NCBI RefSeq assembly: GCF_014649695.1
Contig: NZ_BMTN01000015.1
Coordinates: forward strand, 1-64,000
Reading direction: 5' to 3'
Origin: Streptomyces kurssanovii
Lineage (GTDB): Bacteria; Actinomycetota; Actinomycetes; Streptomycetales; Streptomycetaceae
DNA: 64,000 bases
The notes below the pieces were generated by a model. The model made no database searches. It was not told the origin of the DNA and saw nothing but the letters and a program-made list of their open reading frames with translations. A program made the translations under genes and the position numbers. Position 1 is the stretch's first letter. Each line of letters begins with the position of its first letter. Below, one piece after another: positions 46,866 through 58,691 of the stretch.

Positions 46866-49549
46866 TGGAGTCGGCTGAAATCCGCCGCCGCTGGCTGAGC
46901 TTCTTCGAGGAGCGCGGGCACACCGTCGTGCCTTCGGCGTCGCTCATCGCGGACGACCCGACTCTGCTCCTCGTCCCCGCGGGCATGGTCCCCTTCAAGC
47001 CGTACTTCCTCGGTGAGGTCAAGCCGCCCGCCCCGCGCGTGACCAGCGTCCAGAAGTGCGTGCGCACGCCGGACATCGAAGAGGTCGGCAAGACCACCCG
47101 CCACGGCACGTTCTTCCAGATGTGCGGCAACTTCTCCTTCGGCGACTACTTCAAGGAAGGCGCCATCGAGCTCGCCTGGGAGCTGCTCACCAGCCCCCAG
47201 GACAAGGGCGGTTACGGCCTCGAGCCGGAGAAGCTCTGGATCACCGTCTATCTCGACGACGACGAGGCCGAGCAGATCTGGCGCGAGAAGATCGGCGTGC
47301 CCGCCGAGCGCATCCAGCGCCTCGGCAAGAAGGACAACTTCTGGTCGATGGGCGTCCCCGGCCCCTGCGGACCCTGCTCCGAGATCAACTACGACCGTGG
47401 TCCGGAGTTCGGTCCCGAGGGCGGCCCCGCCGTCAACGACGAGCGCTACGTGGAGATCTGGAACCTGGTCTTCATGCAGTACGAGCGCGGCGCCGGCGAC
47501 GGCAAGGAGGACTTCCCGATCCTGGGGGACCTGCCGAGCAAGAACATCGACACCGGTCTCGGCCTCGAGCGTCTCGCCATGATCCTCCAGGGCGTGCGGA
47601 ACATGTACGAGACCGACACCCTGCGCGTCGTCATGGACAAGGCCACGGAGCTGACCGGCGTCCGCTACGGCGACAAGCACGAGTCGGACGTCTCCATGCG
47701 TGTGGTCGCCGACCACATCCGCACCTCCACGATGCTCATCGGTGACGGCGTCACCCCCGGCAACGAGGGCCGCGGCTACGTGCTGCGCCGCATCATGCGC
47801 CGCGCCATCCGCAACATGCGTCTGATGGGCGCCACCGGCCCGGTCGTCAAGGACCTCGTCGACGTCGTGATCGACACCATGGGGCAGCAGTACCCGGAGC
47901 TGATCACCGACCGCAAGCGGATCGAGACCGTCGCCCTCGCCGAGGAGGCCGCCTTCCTCAAGGCCCTCAAGAGCGGCACCAACATCCTCGACACCGCCGT
48001 CACGGAGACCAAGGCCAAGGGCGGCACCGTCCTGCCCGGCGACAAGGCCTTCCTGCTCCACGACACCTGGGGCTTCCCCATCGACCTCACCCTCGAGATG
48101 GCCGCCGAGCAGGGCCTGACCGTGGACGAGGACGGCTTCCGCCGCCTGATGAAGGAGCAGCGGGACAAGGCCAAGGCCGACGCCAAGGCCAAGAAGACCG
48201 GCCACGCCAACCTCACGGCCTACCGCGAGATCGCCGACAGCTCGGGCAACACCGAGTTCACCGGCTACAGCTCCACCGAGGGCGAGTCCACCGTCGTCGG
48301 CCTGCTCGTCGACGGTGTCTCCTCCCCGGCCGCCTCCGAGGGCGACGAGGTCGAGGTCGTCCTCGACCGCACGCCGTTCTACGCCGAGGGCGGCGGTCAG
48401 CTCGCCGACCAGGGCCGGATCAAGCTGCACTCGGGCGCCGTCATCCAGATCCGCGACGTGCAGCAGCCGGTCCCGGGCGTCAGCGTCCACAAGGGTGTCG
48501 TCCAGGTCGGCGAGGTCACCGTCGGTGCCTCCGCCTACGCCGTCATCGACGTACGCCGCCGGCGGGCCATCGCCCGCGCCCACAGCGCCACCCACCTGAC
48601 CCACCAGGCCCTGCGCGACGCTCTCGGCCCGACGGCCGCCCAGGCCGGCTCGGAGAACTCGCCCGGCCGCTTCCGCTTCGACTTCGGCTCGCCGAACGCC
48701 GTCCCCGGCACGGTCCTCACGGACGTCGAGCAGAAGATCAACGAGGTCCTCGCCCGTGAACTCGACGTGCACGCCGAGGTCATGAGCATCGACGAGGCCA
48801 AGAAGCAGGGCGCCATCGCCGAGTTCGGCGAGAAGTACGGCGAGCGGGTGCGCGTCGTGACCATCGGCGACTTCTCCAAGGAGCTGTGCGGCGGCACGCA
48901 CGTCCACAACACCGCCCAGCTGGGTCTGGTGAAGCTGCTCGGCGAGTCCTCCATCGGCTCCGGCGTGCGCCGGGTCGAGGCCCTCGTCGGTGTCGACGCG
49001 TACAACTTCCTCGCCAAGGAGCACACGGTCGTCGCCCAGCTCCAGGAGCTGGTCAAGGGCCGCTCCGAGGAGCTGCCGGAGAAGATCGCCGCCATGCTCG
49101 GCAAGCTGAAGGACGCCGAGAAGGAGATCGAGAAGTTCCGCGCGGAGAAGGTGCTCGGCGCCGCCGCCGGGCTCGCCGAGAGCGCCAAGGACGTCCGCGG
49201 CGTCGCCCTGGTCACGGGCACCGTCCCGGACGGAACGTCCGCCGACGACCTGCGCAAGCTGGTCCTCGACGTGCGCGGCCGGCTGAATCAGATGTCGGGG
49301 GCGGCCGACCGTCCGGCCGTCGTGGCCGTCTTCACGACGGCCAACGGCCGTCCGCTCACGGTCATCGCCACCAACGAGGCCGCCCGCGAGCGTGGCCTCA
49401 AGGCCGGCGACCTGGTCCGCACCGCCGCCAAGACGCTGGGCGGCGGCGGAGGCGGCAAGCCGGACGTCGCCCAGGGCGGCGGCCAGAACCCGGACGCCAT
49501 CGGCGACGCCGTGGCCGCCGTCGAGCGCCTCGTCCTCGAGACCGCGTGA
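46865..49549 (+). CDS. alaS: alanyl-tRNA synthetase
   Basis: An 894-residue AlaRS. The catalytic core starts [19 protein letters not shown] and has motif 2 around [19 protein letters not shown]. The editing domain carries the zinc ligands HSATHLTHQ (about residue 575) and CGGTHV (about 675). The C-Ala domain ends with a Gly-rich loop [15 protein letters not shown]. It is coupled to both neighbours by overlapping start and stop codons. Confidence 0.97.
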   Translation: MESAEIRRRWLSFFEERGHTVVPSASLIADDPTLLLVPAGMVPFKPYFLGEVKPPAPRVTSVQKCVRTPDIEEVGKTTRHGTFFQMCGNFSFGDYFKEGAIELAWELLTSPQDKGGYGLEPEKLWITVYLDDDEAEQIWREKIGVPAERIQRLGKKDNFWSMGVPGPCGPCSEINYDRGPEFGPEGGPAVNDERYVEIWNLVFMQYERGAGDGKEDFPILGDLPSKNIDTGLGLERLAMILQGVRNMYETDTLRVVMDKATELTGVRYGDKHESDVSMRVVADHIRTSTMLIGDGVTPGNEGRGYVLRRIMRRAIRNMRLMGATGPVVKDLVDVVIDTMGQQYPELITDRKRIETVALAEEAAFLKALKSGTNILDTAVTETKAKGGTVLPGDKAFLLHDTWGFPIDLTLEMAAEQGLTVDEDGFRRLMKEQRDKAKADAKAKKTGHANLTAYREIADSSGNTEFTGYSSTEGESTVVGLLVDGVSSPAASEGDEVEVVLDRTPFYAEGGGQLADQGRIKLHSGAVIQIRDVQQPVPGVSVHKGVVQVGEVTVGASAYAVIDVRRRRAIARAHSATHLTHQALRDALGPTAAQAGSENSPGRFRFDFGSPNAVPGTVLTDVEQKINEVLARELDVHAEVMSIDEAKKQGAIAEFGEKYGERVRVVTIGDFSKELCGGTHVHNTAQLGLVKLLGESSIGSGVRRVEALVGVDAYNFLAKEHTVVAQLQELVKGRSEELPEKIAAMLGKLKDAEKEIEKFRAEKVLGAAAGLAESAKDVRGVALVTGTVPDGTSADDLRKLVLDVRGRLNQMSGAADRPAVVAVFTTANGRPLTVIATNEAARERGLKAGDLVRTAAKTLGGGGGGKPDVAQGGGQNPDAIGDAVAAVERLVLETA

Positions 49550-50031
49550 CCGAGGACAGGCCGCAGATGCGCCGCGGACGTCGCCTCGCGATCGACGTCG
49601 GGGACGCCCGGATCGGGGTCGCCTCGTGCGACCCCGACGGGCTCCTCGCCACGCCGGTGGAGACCGTGCCGGGACGTGACGTCCCGGCCGCCCACCGGCG
49701 GCTGCGCCAACTGGTGGAGGAGTACGAGCCCATCGAGGTCGTGGTCGGCCTGCCCCGTTCCCTCAGCGGACGGGAAGGCCCGGCGGCCAAGAAGATCCGG
49801 AGTTTCGCACAGACGCTCGCACAGGGCGTCAAGCCGGTGCCCGTCCGGTTGGTCGACGAGAGGATGACCACAGTGACGGCCACTCAGGGACTGCGCGCTT
49901 CGGGCGTGAAGTCCAAAAAGGGCAGGTCCGTCATCGACCAGGCTGCCGCTGTGGTGATCCTTCAGAACGCTCTGGAGTCCGAACGGGCGTCAGGCAATGC
50001 CCCGGGCGAGGGCGTCGAACCGATTGTCTGA
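49546..50031 (+). CDS. ruvX: Holliday junction resolvase-like protein RuvX/YqgF
   Basis: A 161-residue YqgF-family RNase H-fold nuclease, implicated in pre-16S rRNA 5' processing and perhaps junction resolution. [13 protein letters not shown] holds the first Asp, [10 protein letters not shown] and [10 protein letters not shown] hold further motifs, and [12 protein letters not shown] the last Asp. The GTG at 49546 overlaps the alaS stop (GTGA). An ATG at 49567 ([10 protein letters not shown]) with GAGGA upstream is an equally possible start. Confidence 0.9.
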   Translation: MTEDRPQMRRGRRLAIDVGDARIGVASCDPDGLLATPVETVPGRDVPAAHRRLRQLVEEYEPIEVVVGLPRSLSGREGPAAKKIRSFAQTLAQGVKPVPVRLVDERMTTVTATQGLRASGVKSKKGRSVIDQAAAVVILQNALESERASGNAPGEGVEPIV

Positions 50032-50057
50032 TCGCGATACGGTAACGTTCCGCGCGA

Positions 50058-50108
50058 TGCGGCGGTGTTCGAACAGCCGCCGCACAGAAAAGAGGCGGAA
50101 CGTTCCGC
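50058..50108. promoter_or_regulatory. two dyads in the mltG leader
   Basis: TGCGGCGG (50058-50065) and CCGCCGCA (50077-50084) flank TGTTCGAACA, giving an almost perfect palindrome. A second, perfect 14-nt palindrome GCGGAACGTTCCGC lies at 50095-50108. The half-site AACGTTCCGCGC also occurs at 50044-50055. These could be operator sites or leader hairpins. Confidence 0.45.
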
Positions 50109-50133
50109 GCCGTCTCGCGGCCCTAGGGGATCG

Positions 50134-51945
50134 ATGACTGAGTATGGCCGGGGCCCCGGCTCCGAACCGTGGCACCCTGAGGACCCCTTGTACGGGGACC
50201 AGGGGTGGGGAGGACAGCAGCCCGCGGCCGGTCATGCTCCGTATGCCGGCGAACCGCAGCAGCAGTACCCGCAGGCGCAGCAGGACCAGTACCAGCAGGG
50301 CCAGCAGTACCAGTACGGGCAGGGCCAGTACGACACCGGGCAGGGCCAGTACGCCCAAGGTCAGTACGACACCGGTCAGGGGCAGTACGCCCAGGGTCAG
50401 TACGACACCGGTCAGGGCCAGTACGACACGGGGCAGGGCCGGTACCAGGACCCGTACCAGCAGGGCGGTCAGCAGCAGTACCAGGATCCGTACCAGCAGC
50501 AGTCCCAGAACCAGGGGCAACAGCCGCACGACGGCGGCGGCTGGGACACCGGTCAGCACTCCGCGGTGCCGTACGGCACCGACCCCTCGGCCACCTACGG
50601 CGGCGAGCCCGCCGGGTACACCACCCGCCAGGAAGCCGACTACTACGGCACGCCCGACGCCTACCCGCCGCCGCAGCCCCCCGGCCGGCGCCGCGCCGAG
50701 CCGGAGCCGGCCACCGACTGGGAGGCCGAGGCCCAGCAGGAGGAGACCCACCCCTTCTTCACCGGCGACGACAGCCGTGACAAGGACGACGGTTACGACG
50801 AGGACGCGCGTGGCGGCGGCGACGGTGCCGGTCGCGACCGCCGTGGCAAGGGAACGAAGAAGAAGGGCGGCCGCAACGGCCTGGCCTGCCTGGTGGTCGC
50901 CGCGGTCCTCGTGGGTGGCCTCGGGACCGTCGGTTACTTCGGCTACCAGTTCGTCCAGGGCCAGTTCGGCGAGCCTGAGGACTTCGAGGGCACCGGCGTC
51001 GCAGAGACCGTCGAGGTGAAGATCCCCAAGGGCGCCACGGGCAGCGAGATCGGGAACATCCTCAAGGAGCTCGGCGTGGTCAAGAGCGTCGATGCGTTCG
51101 TCGCCGCCCAGGCCAAGAACCCCAAGGGCGGCACGATCCAGGACGGCGTCTACCTCCTGAAGAAGGAGCAGTCGGCCAAGAGCGCGGTCGAGTCGATGCT
51201 CAACCCCGCGAGCCGCAACAACCTGACGATCCCCGAGGGCACCCGCAACGCCACCGTCTACACGTCGATCGACAAGAAGCTCAAGCTCAAGCCGGGAACG
51301 ACGGAGTCGGTCGCGGAGGCGAAGGCCGACAGCCTCGGGCTGCCCGACTGGGCGAAGAACCACGAGGACGTCAAGGACCCGCTCGAGGGCTTCCTCTTCC
51401 CGGCCGCCTACCCGGTCTCGCAGGGCGACAAGCCGGAGACGATACTCAAGAAGATGGTCTCCCGCGCCAACCAGGAGTACGAGAAGGCGGGCCTCGAGTC
51501 CAAGGCCGAGGGCCTCGGCCTCAAGAACCCGTGGGAACTGCTCACACTCGCCAGCCTGGTCCAGGTCGAGGGCAAGACGCACGACGACTTCCGCAAGATG
51601 TCCGAGGTCATCTACAACCGCCTCAAGCCCGCCAACACCGAGACGAACCAGCTGCTCCAGTTCGACTCCGCGTTCAACTACCTCAAGGGTCAGAGCAAGA
51701 TCGACATCTCTGAGGACGAGATCAACAGCAACCAGGACCCGTACAACACGTACACCCAGAAGGGTCTGACGCCGGGGCCCATCAGCAACCCCGGCAACGA
51801 GGCCCTGACCGCGGCCCTCAACCCGACGGACGACGGCTGGCTGTACTTCGTGGCGACGGACGGCATGAGCAAGACCGAGTTCGCGAAGACGCTCGCCGAG
51901 CACCAGAAGCTGGTGGACAAGTTCAACGACTCGCGGGGCAACTGA
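50134..51945 (+). CDS. mltG: endolytic peptidoglycan transglycosylase MltG (YceG-like)
   Basis: A 603-residue protein. Residues 1-245 are a long, disordered, Gln/Tyr/Gly-rich cytoplasmic region with tandem repeats, then an acidic/basic stretch. One transmembrane helix lies at about 250-275. The YceG domain follows (about 290-600), with catalytic Glu479 in LASLVQVEGKT and the family segment NTYTQKGLTPGPISNPG. It cuts nascent glycan strands to end chain growth. Its stop overlaps the aroE start. Confidence 0.92.
   Translation: MTEYGRGPGSEPWHPEDPLYGDQGWGGQQPAAGHAPYAGEPQQQYPQAQQDQYQQGQQYQYGQGQYDTGQGQYAQGQYDTGQGQYAQGQYDTGQGQYDTGQGRYQDPYQQGGQQQYQDPYQQQSQNQGQQPHDGGGWDTGQHSAVPYGTDPSATYGGEPAGYTTRQEADYYGTPDAYPPPQPPGRRRAEPEPATDWEAEAQQEETHPFFTGDDSRDKDDGYDEDARGGGDGAGRDRRGKGTKKKGGRNGLACLVVAAVLVGGLGTVGYFGYQFVQGQFGEPEDFEGTGVAETVEVKIPKGATGSEIGNILKELGVVKSVDAFVAAQAKNPKGGTIQDGVYLLKKEQSAKSAVESMLNPASRNNLTIPEGTRNATVYTSIDKKLKLKPGTTESVAEAKADSLGLPDWAKNHEDVKDPLEGFLFPAAYPVSQGDKPETILKKMVSRANQEYEKAGLESKAEGLGLKNPWELLTLASLVQVEGKTHDDFRKMSEVIYNRLKPANTETNQLLQFDSAFNYLKGQSKIDISEDEINSNQDPYNTYTQKGLTPGPISNPGNEALTAALNPTDDGWLYFVATDGMSKTEFAKTLAEHQKLVDKFNDSRGN
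50313..50452 (+). repeat. in-frame tandem repeat coding QGQYDTGQGQYAQ units of MltG
   Basis: Repeats of CAGTACGACACCGGTCAGGG-like units alternate with CAGTACGCCCAGGGT units, coding for Q-Y-D-T-G-Q-G and Q-Y-A-Q-G. Unit lengths are multiples of three, so copy number could change without a frameshift. Confidence 0.85.
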
Positions 51946-52772
51946 TGGCGTCGCCCCGCCGTGCGGCCGTCCTCGGCTCGCCCATCGCGCACTCGCTGTC
52001 CCCGGTGCTGCACCGCGCCGCCTACGCCGAACTCGGCCTCGGCGACTGGTCCTACGACCGGTTCGAGGTCGACGAGGCGGCGCTGCCGGGCTTCGTCGCG
52101 GAGCTCGACGGGTCGTGGGCCGGTCTGTCGCTCACGATGCCGCTCAAGCGGGCGATCATCCCGCTGCTCGACGAGGTCAGTGACACCGCCGCCTCCGTCG
52201 AGGCCGTCAACACCGTCGTCTTCACCGAGGACGGCCGACGCGTCGGTGACAACACCGACGTCCCCGGCATGATCGCGGCCTTGCGTGAGCGGGGTGTCGG
52301 GACGGTGGACTCCGCCGCGATCCTCGGAGCGGGCGCCACCGCCTCCTCCGCGGTCGCCGCCCTCGCCCGTGTCTGCACCGGCCGGGTGACGGCGTACGTG
52401 CGCAGCGAGGCGCGGGCCGCCGAGATGCGCGGCTGGGGCGAGCGGCTGGGCGTCGATGTCCGCACCGCCGACTGGGCGGACGCCGCAGAGGCGCTGCGCG
52501 CGCCCCTGGTGATCGCCACCACGCCTGCCGGCACGACCGACGCCCTCGCGGCCGAGGTCCCGGCCGCGCCCGGCACCCTCTTCGACGTGCTGTACGACCC
52601 GTGGCCGACGGCCCTGGCGGCCGCCTGGTCGAAGAACGGCGGCGGGGTCGTGGGCGGGCTCGACCTCCTGGTGCACCAGGCGGTGTTCCAGGTCGAGCGG
52701 ATGACGGGCCGCTCACCTGCGCCGCTGCGGGCGATGCGTACCGCCGGTGAGCACGCGCTCCGAGCCCGCTAG
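51945..52772 (+). CDS. aroE: shikimate dehydrogenase
   Basis: A 275-residue enzyme that reduces 3-dehydroshikimate to shikimate with NADPH. The substrate site is GSPIAHSLSPVLHRAAY, the catalytic Lys lies in SLTMPLKRAI, and the dinucleotide loop is ILGAGATASS. The C-terminal helix contains GGLDLLVHQAVFQVE. It is coupled to mltG and stands 525 nt upstream of aroC. Confidence 0.92.
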   Translation: MASPRRAAVLGSPIAHSLSPVLHRAAYAELGLGDWSYDRFEVDEAALPGFVAELDGSWAGLSLTMPLKRAIIPLLDEVSDTAASVEAVNTVVFTEDGRRVGDNTDVPGMIAALRERGVGTVDSAAILGAGATASSAVAALARVCTGRVTAYVRSEARAAEMRGWGERLGVDVRTADWADAAEALRAPLVIATTPAGTTDALAAEVPAAPGTLFDVLYDPWPTALAAAWSKNGGGVVGGLDLLVHQAVFQVERMTGRSPAPLRAMRTAGEHALRAR

Positions 52773-52823
52773 GATCGTCGCGTTCGATCAGGAGCACGTC
52801 AACAGCACAGGGGGAATCCGGCC

Positions 52824-53147
52824 ATGGAAACCGGTCAGCCGCAGGCATCGATCGCCAAGAACATCGTCGAGGGCATCCTCTCGTTCCTGCCCGAGTGGCT
52901 GCAGATCCCGATCGTGTGCCTGATCATCTTGCTGGTCGTCCTCGGCTGGGTGTCCTCGATCCGCAAGAAGGCCGCGCGGCGCCGAGCGGCACGCAACCCC
53001 CAGCCGGTGCCCCCGGCCTACGGCAACCAGGGCAGCGGTGCCGACCACCTCGGCCCGTACGCGCCGGCCCAGCAGGCTCCGCAGCAGCCGAGCGGTGCCG
53101 ACCACCTCGGGTCGTACGCGCCCCAGCAGCGCCGCGAGGGCGACTGA
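52824..53147 (+). CDS. small membrane protein, unknown function
   Basis: A 107-residue protein with an amphipathic N-terminus, one helix (IPIVCLIILLVVLGWVSSI, about 28-46), a basic [11 protein letters not shown] stretch, then a Pro/Gln/Gly tail. The tail repeats GADHLGPYAP and GADHLGSYAP, a small internal duplication. The 150-nt gap to aroC shows no further gene. It lies between aroE and aroC, but nothing links it to the shikimate pathway. Confidence 0.75.
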   Translation: METGQPQASIAKNIVEGILSFLPEWLQIPIVCLIILLVVLGWVSSIRKKAARRRAARNPQPVPPAYGNQGSGADHLGPYAPAQQAPQQPSGADHLGSYAPQQRREGD

Positions 53148-53297
53148 CCCGCTCCGGACCGGCCGTCCACGGGCGTCCGCCAGGTGGACCGGTGACCGGG
53201 AGCCGGGCGCGGACGTGGGAGGATCGAGGGAGGCGGGCCAGGGCCGCGCACCCGGTCGCGCCGTCGCAGTTCTGAGGCGCGAGCATGAGGAGCACCG

Positions 53298-54478
53298 TTG
53301 AGCAGGTTGCGTTGGCTGACCGCGGGCGAGTCGCACGGACCCGCACTGGTGGCGACGCTGGAGGGTCTTCCCGCCGGTGTGCCGATCACCACCGACATGG
53401 TGGCGGACCATCTCGCGAGGCGGCGCCTCGGCTATGGGCGCGGTGCCCGGATGAAGTTCGAGCGCGACGAGGTCACCTTCATCGGCGGCGTGCGCCACGG
53501 GCTGACCATGGGGTCGCCGGTGGCGGTCATGGTCGGCAACACCGAGTGGCCGAAGTGGGAGAAGGTCATGGCGGCCGACCCCGTCGACCCCGACGAGCTC
53601 GCCCAGCTGGCCCGTAACGCCCCACTGACCCGCCCCCGGCCCGGTCACGCCGACCTCGCCGGTATGCAGAAGTACGCGCTCGACGAGGCCCGCCCGATCC
53701 TGGAGCGCGCGAGCGCCCGTGAGACCGCGGCCCGGGTCGCCCTGGGCGCGGTGGCCCGCTCGTACCTGAAGGAGACGACGGGCATCGAGATCGTCTCCCA
53801 CGTCGTCGAACTGGCCGCGGCCAAGGCCCCGTACGGTGTCGTTCCCGTCCCCGCCGACGAGGAGCGCCTGGACGCCGACCCGGTCCGCTGCCTGGACGCC
53901 GACGCGAGCAAGGCGATGGTCGCCGAGATCGACCAGGCCCACAAGGACGGCGACACCCTCGGTGGTGTGGTGGAGGTCCTCGCGTACAACGTGCCGGTCG
54001 GCCTCGGCTCGCACGTCCACTGGGACCGCAGGCTCGACGCGCGTCTCGCCGCCGCCCTCATGGGCATCCAGGCCATCAAGGGCGTCGAGGTCGGCGACGG
54101 CTTCGACCTGGCACGCGTACCCGGCTCCCAGGCGCACGACGAGATCGTGTCGACCGACGAGGGCATCCGCCGCACGTCCGGCCGGTCCGGCGGCACCGAG
54201 GGCGGCATGTCCACCGGTGAGCTGCTGCGCGTACGCGCGGCGATGAAGCCGATCGCGACCGTGCCGCGTGCCCTGCGGACCATCGACGTCGAGACCGGCG
54301 AGCCCGCGGCAGCCCACCACCAGCGCTCCGACGTCTGCGCGGTGCCCGCCGCGGGCATCGTCGCCGAGGCGATGGTGGCGCTGGTCCTCGCCGACGCCGT
54401 CGCGGAGAAGTTCGGCGGCGACAGCGTGGCGGAGACCCGCCGCAACGTCCGCTCGTTCCTCGACAACCTGCACATCCG

Positions 54479-54482
<4 letters not shown>
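53298..54482 (+). CDS. aroC: chorismate synthase
   Basis: A 394-residue FMN-dependent enzyme that converts 5-enolpyruvylshikimate 3-phosphate to chorismate. It starts [19 protein letters not shown]. Signature segments are [18 protein letters not shown] and [15 protein letters not shown]. The TTG at 53298 is chosen because GAGGAG lies 6 nt upstream and it gives the family N-terminus. Its stop overlaps the aroK ATG. Confidence 0.96.
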
Positions 54483-56522
<2,040 letters not shown>

Positions 56523-56689
56523 CGCGCCGCCGCGTGGAGCAGGGCACTTCGAGCCGCCCCGGACCGTTGTCGCTACGGCGGCCGGGCCCGGTCGCACATC
56601 CGAGCGGCACCGGGAGGGTACCGTTCGGTAGCACGGCGGCCGTCGGCCGTCCGACAGAGCGTCAGTCGTACGAGACGGAGTGGCACCGG

Positions 56690-57568
56690 ATGCAGCACGC
56701 AGTGGGGGCTCCGCTGCCGCCGCCCCACGGACCGGGGCAGGGACCGACCGGATGGATACACGGTGCACAGCACCCGGGCCCCGGCCCGGGGCTTCCCGCG
56801 GGACCGCCGCCGCCCGCGGCGCCCGCCGGACCTCCGCCGCCACCCTCGCAGGGCTCCCCCGCGGGGCCCGCGATGCCTCCCGGCCGGCCCGGCCCGGCAC
56901 CGCACGGCGGCCCGCCGCAGCCCTCCCGGGAGACGACCGGCCACATCCAGCTCCCGCCCGGCGGGCTGGTCCCCATACCCGCCCCGCCCCCGGCGGACAG
57001 CGGCACCGGCACCGCCATGCTCGCCGTGCTCCTGATCGGTCCGGCCGGTGCGGGAAAGACCACGGTGGCGCGCCACTGGGCCAACCACCGCCGGGTGCCG
57101 ACGGCGCACATCAGCCTCGACGACGTCCGGGAATGGGTGTGCTCCGGCTTCGCCGACCCCCAGTCGGGCTGGAACGACAACTCCGAGGCCCAGTACCGCC
57201 TCGCCCGGCGCACCTGCGGCTTCGCCGCCCGTAATTTCCTGGCGAACGGCATCTCCTGCATCCTCGACGACGCGGTCTTCCCCGACCGCCCCGCCGTCGG
57301 CCTCGGCGGCTGGAAGCGCCACGTCGGCCCCGGCCTGCTCCCCGTGGTGCTCCTGCCGGGCCTCGAGATCGTCCTCGAACGCAACGCGGAGCGCAGCGGT
57401 AACCGGCGCCTGTCGGACGAGGAGGTCGCCGGGATCCACGGGCGGATGGCCGGGTGGTACGGGTCGGGCCTGCCGATCATCGACAACTCGAAGTACGACG
57501 TGGAGACGACGGCGCGCGTCCTCGACGACGTGCTGGCGCGGGCGATCGCGAGCCCTCCGAGCTGGTAG
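56690..57568 (+). CDS. P-loop ATPase/kinase with proline-rich N-terminus
   Basis: A 292-residue protein. Residues 1-105 are a Pro/Gly-rich disordered region. A P-loop kinase-like domain follows, with GPAGAGKTT near residue 120 and a zeta-toxin/kinase-like ISLDDVREWVCSG segment, as in nucleotide- or AAA-type kinases. The substrate is unknown. The DNA upstream of 56690 is open in the same frame, so the start is uncertain; ATG 56690 gives MQHAVGAPLPPP. Confidence 0.75.
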   Translation: MQHAVGAPLPPPHGPGQGPTGWIHGAQHPGPGPGLPAGPPPPAAPAGPPPPPSQGSPAGPAMPPGRPGPAPHGGPPQPSRETTGHIQLPPGGLVPIPAPPPADSGTGTAMLAVLLIGPAGAGKTTVARHWANHRRVPTAHISLDDVREWVCSGFADPQSGWNDNSEAQYRLARRTCGFAARNFLANGISCILDDAVFPDRPAVGLGGWKRHVGPGLLPVVLLPGLEIVLERNAERSGNRRLSDEEVAGIHGRMAGWYGSGLPIIDNSKYDVETTARVLDDVLARAIASPPSW

Positions 57569-58691
57569 GCGCTGCGGGCTCCGCCTCCGGCGGGCCTCTT
57601 CCCCACCCCGCCCCTTCCCGAACCGGGGCAAGCCCCGGCCCCCGTACCACGCTCCGCGCGGTGCCCTCAATCGCCGCCTACGGCCCGGCGGCCGTGGGAG
57701 GTGCCCCCAGGCGGGCTGGACATGCCGCTGCGCGGCATCCCGCCTGGCCGGCGGGTCGAGCCTTTCCTGCGGCGGCTGAGGCCCTTGGCCGGGCAGGTTC
57801 TGCGGACCCCCTGCGCGGCTGCGGCCCTGCGCATGCGCCGCTCATGCCTCCGCCGCACGGAGGAGTATTCAGCTTCGCTGGGTGTCCCACACGCCCGCCA
57901 GGGCGTGGAAGACACCGCCCGGGGGCACGGTCCGGGCCGCGGCCCTGACGGCGTTGGCCCCGCCGGGCCCAGTCTCGCCTGCGGCGGCTGAGGCCCTTCG
58001 CATCCGCGGCCAGCCCTCGCCGGGAGTCCCTCCCCTGTGCGCCAGGGCTGGCGGTGTTTGAGGCGCGGGAGCCCGGGGCCTGGTCCGGTCCGGCCCTTGG
58101 TCCGGACGGTGTTGGCGTCGGCGGGGCGGCCGTGCGTGCGCGTCCGCCGACGAGCGGGCTTTCGAGTCCCGAAACGCCGCGCGGGGGAGCGTGGTGGTGG
58201 GTCAGGGCGGAGCCCGGCTTCGGGAAGTGGGAACCCACACCGGCGGAGGCGCGGGGCCCGGGGCCGGCCCGGTCCGGCCCTTGGTCCGGACGGCGTTGGC
58301 GCCGGCCGGGCGGCCGTGGCGCGATCGCGGGCGCGTCCGCCGCCGCGTGGGTCTTCGGATCCCGAAATACGGCGCCGAGCGTGGTGGCGGGCCGGGGCGG
58401 AGTCCGGTTTGGGAAAGTGGGGGGTCCACAGCCGGGGACGAGGGGTTCGGGGGTCCGGGCCTCGAGACCTGACGGCGTCGGCCGGGCGGCCATACGTGCG
58501 CGTCCGCCGGGTGCGCGGCCTTCGAGTCCCGGAACGCCGTGCGGAGCGTGGTGGCGGGCCGGGGCGGAGCCCGGTTTCGGGAAGTGGGGGGTCCCCACGG
58601 CCGTCAGGACGCAGGGGAACACGTTCCACCGCGGGGACCCGCTCGGCCGCGTCACCGGGCCCGCGGACCCCCGCGCTCGTACGCTCGAAGA
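57569..58691. repeat. 1.1-kb gene-free gap with imperfect tandem repeats
   Basis: The core repeats lie at about 58080-58610. A block beginning GTGGTGG, continuing GGGCGGAGCCCGG and ending CGGGAAGTGGG occurs at 58191, 58381 and 58548 (spacings 190 and 167 nt). Between copies lie partly conserved segments (GGCGGCC, GCGCGTCCGCCG, TTCGAGTCCCG). The uneven spacing and lack of frame phasing argue against coding. 57569-58079 is GC-rich with inverted repeats but no recognisable gene. Confidence 0.75.
58680..58685 (+). promoter_or_regulatory. -10-like hexamer of the pepQ-like gene (leaderless)
   Basis: TACGCT ends 6 nt before the ATG at 58692. CGAAGA in between is at best a poor Shine-Dalgarno sequence. 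Confidence 0.4.

Noticed and set aside
50313-50452. CRISPR-like repeat array
   Set aside because: Repeats are contiguous, in frame within mltG and lack unique spacers.
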